This document shows positions 1 to 4,465 of a stretch of 6,197 nucleotides of DNA, one piece after another. The DNA is taken from the NCBI GenBank assembly GCA_958426425.1, contig CATZYY010000140.1:1-6197 (forward strand), in the 5' to 3' direction. The notes below the pieces were generated by a model. It was not told the DNA's origin. It made no database searches and saw only the letters and a program-made list of their open reading frames with translations. The position numbers and the translations under genes are program-made. This stretch comes from an uncultured Oscillospiraceae bacterium. Its GTDB lineage: Bacteria; Bacillota; Clostridia; Oscillospirales; Oscillospiraceae. The first letter of the stretch is position 1. Each line of letters begins with the position of its first letter.

Positions 1-125
1 CGCCCTTTGAGACGGCGGAGAGCCTGCGGCGGCGTCTGGAGGAAACATTCGGGCCCGCAAAGGTCCGAATGGTTCAGAGCATGGCGTCCTTTGTCTGCCG
101 GAAGGTGAAGGAGGAACACCCGTAA
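1..125 (+). CDS. C-terminal end of a probable class I SAM-dependent methyltransferase (5' partial)
   Basis: An open frame enters from the left edge (first full codon at 3) and ends at TAA 123-125, giving about 40 residues. The tail begins PFETAESLRRRLEETFG and ends with a segment around SMASFVCRKVK. An amphipathic helix followed by two short hydrophobic strands, the last ending in a basic FxCRK-like tail, is the usual C-terminal shape of class I SAM methyltransferases (final helix, beta-6, beta-7). No SAM-binding motif is visible because the N-terminal part lies outside the window. The neighbour starting 41 bases downstream is a definite methyltransferase, and no terminator separates them, so they are probably co-transcribed. 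That this is coding is fairly secure from frame, codon use and spacing; the family call is an inference from a short tail and could be wrong. Confidence 0.55.
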   Translation, partial: PFETAESLRRRLEETFGPAKVRMVQSMASFVCRKVKEEHP

Positions 126-153
126 ACGAACTGCACACAAAGATTGAACAACA

Positions 154-158
154 GGAGG
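154..158 (+). promoter_or_regulatory. Ribosome binding site of the membrane-anchored methyltransferase
   Basis: GGAGG lies 8 bases before ATG 167 and fixes that start, which in turn keeps the two N-terminal hydrophobic segments inside the protein. Confidence 0.8.
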
Positions 159-166
159 AAAATCAA

Positions 167-982
167 ATGCGGCAAAAGCGGAATCAACAAGAGGAAATCC
201 GGCTCGGCACCCACGGGGAAGACTACGGAAGCTGGATGTCCAATCCGGTATTTTATGTGGTGGGCGGGTTGCTTGTCTTCATGGCAGTGCTGACGGTGCT
301 GTCATTCACCGTATTTTATCTGCCTCGGCCGGGGGCTGTGCTTGCCGCTGGAACGGCGGCGCTGGCAGCCCTGCTGGTCTGGATCACATGGATCAGGCGT
401 CAGTACGCTTTTGGCGGCGGCGGGATCATGGAACGGGTTCACCGGGTCGTTCTCTCCCATCTGGACTATGACGGCCAGGGCAGTCTCCTGGAAGTCGGCT
501 GCGGCTCCGGGGCGCTGTCGATCCGTGCGGCCCTGACCTGGCCGGAGACAAAGGTCACTGGCATGGACTACTGGGGAGCTGTTTACAATTACAGCAAGGC
601 CCTCTGTGAGAAAAACGCCGCAAGTGAAGGCGTGGCCTCCCGGTGTGTGTTCCGGCATGGCGACGCCAATCATCTGGATTTCCCCGATGAGAGTTTTGAC
701 GCAGTCATCAGCAACTATGTCTACCACAATATCATGGGAGCCGATATGCACAAGCTGCTGCTGGAGAGCCTGCGGGTGCTGAAAAAAGGCGGCGTCTTCG
801 CCCTGAACGATGACATGAAGCCCAAACTGTACGGCGATATGGATGCCTTCGCCCAAAAACTGCGGGAGATGGGCTATCAGGATGTCCGGCTCATGGATAC
901 CGCGGAAGAAGCCTTCGGCTCCCGCCGCCGGGCTGCCATGATGATGCTGGGCTCTTCCCGTCTGCTTGTGGGCAGAAAGTAA
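167..982 (+). CDS. Membrane-anchored class I SAM-dependent methyltransferase
   Basis: A 271-residue protein with a Rossmann-fold SAM methyltransferase domain at about residues 85-271. Motif I is LLEVGCGSG (107-115). The acidic end of strand 2 is D134 in TGMDYW. HGDANHLDFP (164-173) supplies the adenine-contacting acidic residue. FDAVISNYVYHNI (177-189) is the strand-4 motif, and LRVLKKGGVFAL (202-213) is the family's post-motif region. Before this domain come two strongly hydrophobic stretches (about 28-51 and 56-76) separated by a short PRPG turn. The enzyme is therefore probably held at the inner face of the membrane by a helical hairpin, an uncommon addition to this fold. The substrate is unknown; the domain looks like a small-molecule (C-, N- or O-) methyltransferase, not an rRNA or DNA enzyme. 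GGAGG (154-158) lies 8 bases before the ATG and supports this start. It is 24 bases upstream of a second methyltransferase, so the two are very probably one operon. Confidence 0.88.
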   Translation: MRQKRNQQEEIRLGTHGEDYGSWMSNPVFYVVGGLLVFMAVLTVLSFTVFYLPRPGAVLAAGTAALAALLVWITWIRRQYAFGGGGIMERVHRVVLSHLDYDGQGSLLEVGCGSGALSIRAALTWPETKVTGMDYWGAVYNYSKALCEKNAASEGVASRCVFRHGDANHLDFPDESFDAVISNYVYHNIMGADMHKLLLESLRVLKKGGVFALNDDMKPKLYGDMDAFAQKLREMGYQDVRLMDTAEEAFGSRRRAAMMMLGSSRLLVGRK

Positions 983-1006
983 TTCGTCCAAACAGGAGAA
1001 CTGACT

Positions 1007-1816
1007 ATGTCAAAGTTGGGTGTTGTGGAGGACACGCTGTTTGTCCCCATGCTGGGCAGGATCTATGCCAGCGAGTACTGCCCGCAGATCCTGTACGATC
1101 CAAAGGCGCTGGAACTGAAAAAGAAACTGCCTTCCGGCCTGTCGGAGCAGGACAGACAGAGCCAGTATACCCTGCTGGCCTCCGCCGCCCGGTCCGCCAA
1201 TATGGACCGGTACATCCGGGCGTTTCTGGAGCACAGGCCGGACGGCGTGATCGTCCAACTGGGCTGCGGTCTGGAGACGGCCTATTACCGCTGTGACAAT
1301 GGAAGGCCGCGCTGGTATGCCGTGGATCTGCCCCATGTGGTGGAATACCGTCGGGAGCTGCTGCCGGAGCCGGAGCGGGAGACCTATCTCGCCGGGGACG
1401 CCTTTGCCGAGGACTGGATCAGGCAGATCCGCATGGATGCGCCGAATGCTCCCATTCTGGTCACCGCCGGGGGCCTGTTCCACTATTTTGAGGAGAGTAA
1501 GGTCGTGGGACTCCTGCGGATGCTCACGGAGTTTGGAGAGATTGAAGTGGTTTTTGACACCGTGAGCAAAAGCGGCATGGCCATGATGCGGAAAAAGTAC
1601 ATGAAACAGGTGGGCCATGGGGACGCGCAGATGTTCTTCTATGTGGACTCGGCGGCGGAGCTGGTCGGGAAAATCGGCGGCGGGGTCGGGGTTCTGGCCG
1701 AGGAACCCTATTACCGCCACATCCATCGAACCGGATTGAAGCTGTCCACCAAGATCAGCATGGCGGTTTCGGACCGGTTCTGCATGGTGAAGATGATCCA
1801 CCTGACAGTCAAATGA
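1007..1816 (+). CDS. LCM/Tcmp-family O-methyltransferase (COG3315-like)
   Basis: A 269-residue class I SAM methyltransferase of the leucine carboxyl methyltransferase-like group, which includes TcmP-type O-methyltransferases of polyketide pathways. The N-terminal cap (about 1-75) has the helical LFVPMLGRIYASEYCP and ILYDPKALEL segments typical of the group, followed by an AARSANMDRYI stretch where the family places SAM-carboxylate-contacting residues. Motif I is VIVQLGCGLET (81-91). WYAVDLPHVVEYRREL (103-118) carries the acidic ribose-binding D107, GDAFAEDW (130-137) follows, and ILVTAGGLFHYFEE (150-163) replaces the usual 'EGvlmYL' motif. Length is normal for the family. AGGAG (994-998) lies 8 bases before the ATG. 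Only 24 bases separate it from the upstream methyltransferase, and a terminator follows its stop, so it is the last gene of that operon. The acceptor (a carboxylate or hydroxyl on a small molecule) cannot be read from sequence. Confidence 0.87.
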   Translation: MSKLGVVEDTLFVPMLGRIYASEYCPQILYDPKALELKKKLPSGLSEQDRQSQYTLLASAARSANMDRYIRAFLEHRPDGVIVQLGCGLETAYYRCDNGRPRWYAVDLPHVVEYRRELLPEPERETYLAGDAFAEDWIRQIRMDAPNAPILVTAGGLFHYFEESKVVGLLRMLTEFGEIEVVFDTVSKSGMAMMRKKYMKQVGHGDAQMFFYVDSAAELVGKIGGGVGVLAEEPYYRHIHRTGLKLSTKISMAVSDRFCMVKMIHLTVK

Positions 1817-1833
1817 AACTCTTTTTCATCCAG

Positions 1834-1862
1834 AACAGGTCGGAGCGTTCCGGCCTGTTTTT
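1834..1862 (+). terminator. Intrinsic terminator of the methyltransferase operon
   Basis: An 11-bp stem pairs AACAGGTCGGA (1834-1844) with TCCGGCCTGTT (1849-1859). It has one T-G wobble and a GCGT loop, and runs into a T tract (1858-1862). It begins 18 bases after the stop of the LCM-type methyltransferase and ends the methyltransferase transcript before the regulator's promoter. Confidence 0.85.
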
Positions 1863-1884
1863 GCGCGGATACGGACATTCCCTC

Positions 1885-1913
1885 TTGACAAATCACCTCG
1901 CGGACCTTATTAT
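1885..1913 (+). promoter_or_regulatory. Sigma-70/SigA-type promoter of the TetR-family gene
   Basis: A perfect -35 TTGACA (1885-1890) is followed by a 17-base spacer and a -10 TATTAT (1908-1913, five of six matches to consensus). Transcription would start near 1920, giving a leader of roughly 30 bases before ATG 1950. This is the best promoter in the window. The operator palindromes begin inside its -10 element. Confidence 0.82.
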
Positions 1914-1938
1914 AACGGTGTTATATATCACTGTTATA
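1911..1938 (+). promoter_or_regulatory. Probable TetR-family operator: two overlapping 15-bp palindromes
   Basis: TATAACGGTGTTATA (1911-1925) is a perfect 6-3-6 inverted repeat. TATATCACTGTTATA (1924-1938) is a second copy with one arm mismatch, sharing two bases with the first; the centres are 13 bp apart. The whole 28-bp block is itself near-palindromic, with only two mismatched pairs. It overlaps the promoter -10, the expected transcription start and the region just before the ribosome binding site, so binding would block transcription of the regulator. TetR-family proteins characteristically bind such sites at their own promoters; assigning this site to the adjacent regulator is an inference from position and symmetry. 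Confidence 0.78.
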
Positions 1939-1939
1939 T

Positions 1940-1944
1940 GGAGG
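1940..1944 (+). promoter_or_regulatory. Ribosome binding site deciding the regulator's start
   Basis: GGAGG lies 5 bases before ATG 1950. It overlaps the last base of the alternative ATG at 1938, and that upstream ATG has no purine-rich site of its own because it is preceded by the AT-rich operator. This favours initiation at 1950. Confidence 0.75.
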
Positions 1945-1949
1945 CGCAG

Positions 1950-2567
1950 ATGGAAGAGAAATCGACCGCCACACTGGAGAGGATCCAGCAGGCCGCCATG
2001 GAGGAATTCTCGGAGAAAGGCTTTCTGGGTGCCTCCCTGCGGCAGATCGTGAAGCAGGCCGGTGTCACCACCGGCGCATTTTACGGCTATTTCTCCAGTA
2101 AGGAGGCGCTTTTTGCCTCCATCGTGGAGCCCCACGCCGCCGCGCTGATGGGCCGGTTCATGGAGGCGCAGACCGCCTTTGCCGAGATGCCCGAGAAGGA
2201 GCAGCCGGAGCACATGGGGCTGGAGTCCAGCCAGTGCGTCCACTGGATGGTGGACTACATCTGCGGCCACAGGGAGCCGGTGAAGCTGCTGCTGTGCAAG
2301 GCCGAGGGCACCAGCTACGAGCATTTCGTCCACAATATGGTGGAGGTCGAGGTGGAATACACCCTCCAATACCTGGAGGTGCTCCACCGTCTGGGGCACG
2401 AATGCCCCCGGCTGGATGCACAGCTGTGCCACATCATCGCCAGCGGGATGTTCAACGGCATCTTTGAGATCGTCGTCCACGATATGCCCAAGGAGCAGGC
2501 CATGCGCTATGTGGATCAGCTGCGGGATTTCTACACTGCCGGCTGGCTGAAGCTGATCGGCCAGTAA
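1950..2567 (+). CDS. TetR/AcrR-family transcriptional regulator
   Basis: A 205-residue protein (209 if the ATG at 1938 were used), normal for the family. Residues about 5-50 form the TetR_N DNA-binding domain: helix 1 around RIQQAAMEEFSEKGF, then the helix-turn-helix SLRQIVKQAGVTTGAFYGYF (29-48) and KEALF, with the classic recognition-helix pattern T-x-G-x-x-Y-x-Y-F. The remainder is the ligand-binding/dimerisation domain, variable in this family, with many aromatic and acidic residues; the ligand cannot be predicted. The gene has its own near-consensus promoter overlaid by a tandem palindrome, indicating autorepression. It lies between a methyltransferase operon and an ABC transporter pair. 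Family members next to exporters commonly repress them and release on binding the exported compound. That role is likely here but not proven, because the transporter is preceded by a different inverted repeat. Confidence 0.93.
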   Translation: MEEKSTATLERIQQAAMEEFSEKGFLGASLRQIVKQAGVTTGAFYGYFSSKEALFASIVEPHAAALMGRFMEAQTAFAEMPEKEQPEHMGLESSQCVHWMVDYICGHREPVKLLLCKAEGTSYEHFVHNMVEVEVEYTLQYLEVLHRLGHECPRLDAQLCHIIASGMFNGIFEIVVHDMPKEQAMRYVDQLRDFYTAGWLKLIGQ

Positions 2568-2594
2568 CGTACCGCCAATCTTTTTCGTAAGATC

Positions 2595-2616
2595 GGGGCT
2601 TCGCCCCTTTCTTTTT
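2595..2616 (+). terminator. Intrinsic terminator after the TetR-family gene
   Basis: A GGGGC-TTC-GCCCC hairpin (2595-2607) is followed by the T-rich run TTTCTTTTT. Further pairing is possible between AAGA (2589-2592) and TCTT (2610-2613) across two mismatches. It lies 27 bases after the regulator's stop and about 45 bases before the transporter start. The transporter therefore either has its own promoter in the short gap or depends on read-through. Confidence 0.75.
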
Positions 2617-2625
2617 ACACAATCG

Positions 2626-2641
2626 GTTAGCGGTAGCTAAC
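2626..2641 (+). promoter_or_regulatory. Inverted repeat before the ABC transporter operon (candidate operator)
   Basis: GTTAGC-GGTA-GCTAAC is a perfect 6-bp inverted repeat with a 4-base centre. It ends 7 bases before the transporter's GGAGG. It is not followed by a T run, so it is not a terminator. It differs from the TATAAC/GTTATA palindromes at the regulator's promoter. GTTAG/CTAAC half-sites recall DtxR/IdeR-type metal boxes, but the spacing differs from that consensus. A weak promoter (TTTACA 2614-2619, TAACTT 2638-2643, 18-base spacer) could lie over it. An operator is the preferred reading; an mRNA hairpin near the ribosome binding site is possible. Confidence 0.5.
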
Positions 2642-2648
2642 TTTAAAA

Positions 2649-2653
2649 GGAGG
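2649..2653 (+). promoter_or_regulatory. Ribosome binding site of the first ABC subunit (GTG start)
   Basis: GGAGG within AAAAGGAGGAG lies 7 bases before GTG 2661. It supports the non-ATG start, and no better ATG lies nearby in frame. Confidence 0.8.
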
Positions 2654-2660
2654 AGTATTT

Positions 2661-4463
2661 GTGCAGCAAAAGAAGCAAAACGCGCTGTCTGTCCTGCTGG
2701 GGTACGCAGGCAGCCACCGGCGGCTCACCTTTCTGGGGTTGGGGTTGTCGGCGGTGTCCATGGTGTGCAGCATGATCCCGTACCTCTGCATCTGGCTGGC
2801 AGCACGGGATCTGATCGCCGTGGCGCCGGACTGGACGCAGGCTCGGAGCGTGACGGACTACGGTTGGATCGCCTTCGCTTTTGCGGTGGGCGGTATCCTC
2901 ATCTACTTTCTGGGCCTGATGTGTACCCATTTGGCCGCATTCCGCACAGCGGCCAACATCCGCAAGCAGGGCATGGCCCATGTGATGCAGGCGCCTCTGG
3001 GCTACTTTGACGCCAACGCCTCCGGTCTGATCCGCAGCCGGCTGGATGCGGCCGCCGCCGATACGGAGACGCTGCTGGCCCATAATCTGGCGGACATCGT
3101 GGGCACAGTCACATTGTTTATCGCCATGCTGGTGCTAATGTTTGTGTTTGACTGGCGCATGGGCGCGGCCTGCCTGCTGGCGGCGGTGATTTCCATCCTC
3201 GCCATGTGCAGCATGATGGGCGGCAAGAATGCCGCACTGATGGCAGAATACCAGGCGGCTCAGGACCGCATGACCAAATCCGGCACGGAGTATGTGCGCG
3301 GCATTCCGGTGGTCAAGATCTTTCAGCAGACCGTGTACTCCTTCAAGGCCTTTCAGCAGGCCATCGAGGACTACAGCGCCAAGGCAGAACACTATCAGGG
3401 CGATGTTTGCCGTGTGCCCCAGTCCATCAACCTGACCTTCACCGAGGGCGCCTTTTTGTTTCTGGTGCCGGTGGTGCTGTTCCTGGCTCCCGGTGCGCTG
3501 GCTTCCGGTAATTTTGCGGGATTTGTGACGAACTTTGCTTTTTACGCCGTGTTCTCCGCAATCATTTCCACCGCGCTGGCCAAAATCATGTTTGCGGCCT
3601 CCGGCATGATGCTGGCCGGCACCGCTCTGGGCCGCATCCAGCCGGTCATGGACGCACCGACACTGGCGGTACCGGAGCATCCCCAGACGCCCAAGGACAA
3701 TCGGGTGGTATTCCGGGATGTGAGCTTTACCTACGCCGGCGGGCAGATTCCCGCCCTATCCCACGTATCCTTCACCGCCGAGCCGGGACAGACGGTGGCA
3801 CTGGTGGGGCCCTCCGGCGGGGGCAAGACCACCGCTGCCAGCCTGATCCCCCGGTTCTGGGATGCGGACAGCGGCACTGTCGAAGTAGGCGGCGTGGATG
3901 TGCGGAAAATCGATCCCCATGTGCTAATGGATCAGGTGGCTTTTGTCTTCCAGAACAACCGGCTGTTCAAGGCCAGCATTCTGGAAAATGTCCGGGCCGC
4001 CCGCCCCGACGCCAGCCGGGAGCAGGTGCTGGCCGCCCTGGAAGCCGCCCAGTGCGGCGACATTCTGGAAAAGCTGCCCCAGGGGCTGGATACGGTGATC
4101 GGAACCGAGGGGACCTATCTTTCCGGCGGCGAGGCCCAGCGCATCGCCTTGGCCCGGGCCATTTTAAAGGACGCACCTATCGTGGTGCTGGATGAAGCCA
4201 CGGCCTTTGCCGACCCGGAAAATGAGGCGCTGATTCAGAAAGCCTTCGCACGGCTGACAAAGGACCGCACCGTCATCATGATCGCCCACCGGCTCTCCAC
4301 GGTGGTGGGCGCGGACAAGATCCTGGTTCTGGAGGGCGGCCGGGTGACGGAGCAAGGCACCCACGGAGAACTGATCGCTGCAGGCGGATTGTACACTCGG
4401 ATGTGGGCCGATTACAATCAAGCGATTCAGTGGAAAATGGAAAGCGGTAAGGAGGAACGATAA
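2661..4463 (+). CDS. ABC transporter half-subunit 1, exporter fold (membrane domain plus ATPase)
   Basis: A 600-residue half-transporter. Residues about 20-320 form a type I exporter-fold membrane domain with hydrophobic segments near 24-48, 70-95, 143-162, 165-186, 255-280 and 285-318. Residues about 345-590 form the ATPase: A-loop Y358, Walker A GPSGGGKTT (383-391), Q-loop Q431, signature LSGGE (487-491), Walker B ending D511-E512, and switch H543. All catalytic residues are present, including the Walker B glutamate. The D-loop reads AFAD instead of the usual SALD. As I recall, ATAFADPE-type D-loops occur in siderophore transporters of the YbtPQ/IrtAB kind, so that subgroup is a candidate. 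The start is GTG with a strong Shine-Dalgarno. The stop overlaps the next gene's ATG, implying translational coupling and a heterodimer. Substrate and direction (drug, peptide or lipid efflux, or metallophore uptake) are not determined by the sequence. Confidence 0.93.
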   Translation: MQQKKQNALSVLLGYAGSHRRLTFLGLGLSAVSMVCSMIPYLCIWLAARDLIAVAPDWTQARSVTDYGWIAFAFAVGGILIYFLGLMCTHLAAFRTAANIRKQGMAHVMQAPLGYFDANASGLIRSRLDAAAADTETLLAHNLADIVGTVTLFIAMLVLMFVFDWRMGAACLLAAVISILAMCSMMGGKNAALMAEYQAAQDRMTKSGTEYVRGIPVVKIFQQTVYSFKAFQQAIEDYSAKAEHYQGDVCRVPQSINLTFTEGAFLFLVPVVLFLAPGALASGNFAGFVTNFAFYAVFSAIISTALAKIMFAASGMMLAGTALGRIQPVMDAPTLAVPEHPQTPKDNRVVFRDVSFTYAGGQIPALSHVSFTAEPGQTVALVGPSGGGKTTAASLIPRFWDADSGTVEVGGVDVRKIDPHVLMDQVAFVFQNNRLFKASILENVRAARPDASREQVLAALEAAQCGDILEKLPQGLDTVIGTEGTYLSGGEAQRIALARAILKDAPIVVLDEATAFADPENEALIQKAFARLTKDRTVIMIAHRLSTVVGADKILVLEGGRVTEQGTHGELIAAGGLYTRMWADYNQAIQWKMESGKEER

Positions 4464-4465
4464 TG
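4451..4465 (+). promoter_or_regulatory. RBS and overlapping stop/start (TAATG) coupling the two ABC genes
   Basis: GGAGG (4451-4455) lies inside the end of the first ABC gene, 7 bases before ATG 4463. Stop TAA 4461-4463 and start ATG 4463-4465 share one base. The arrangement favours re-initiation and balanced synthesis of the two subunits. Confidence 0.85.

Noticed and set aside
302..991. Long minus-strand open frame (229 codons) opposite the membrane-anchored methyltransferase
   Set aside because: Histidine/glutamine/glycine-rich translation without recognisable domains, no ribosome binding site, and lying antisense to a clear enzyme gene; a by-product of GC-rich codon use.
1010..1801. Minus-strand open frame (263 codons) opposite the LCM-type methyltransferase
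   Set aside because: Mirrors the real gene almost end to end, has no family motifs and is rich in His/Gln/Pro; a shadow frame.
1893..2480. Minus-strand open frame opposite the TetR-family gene, considered as a divergent gene
   Set aside because: It would read out across the regulator's own promoter and operator; composition is typical of antisense shadows and there is no Shine-Dalgarno.
2626..2641. The inverted repeat as a second transcription terminator
   Set aside because: The stem is only 6 bp with modest GC and is followed by CTTTAAAAGGAGG, the transporter's ribosome binding site, instead of a T run.
2568..2660. Riboswitch or attenuator leader for the transporter
   Set aside because: The gap is only 93 bases and is largely used by a terminator, the inverted repeat and the ribosome binding site; no aptamer-like fold or antiterminator pairing was seen.
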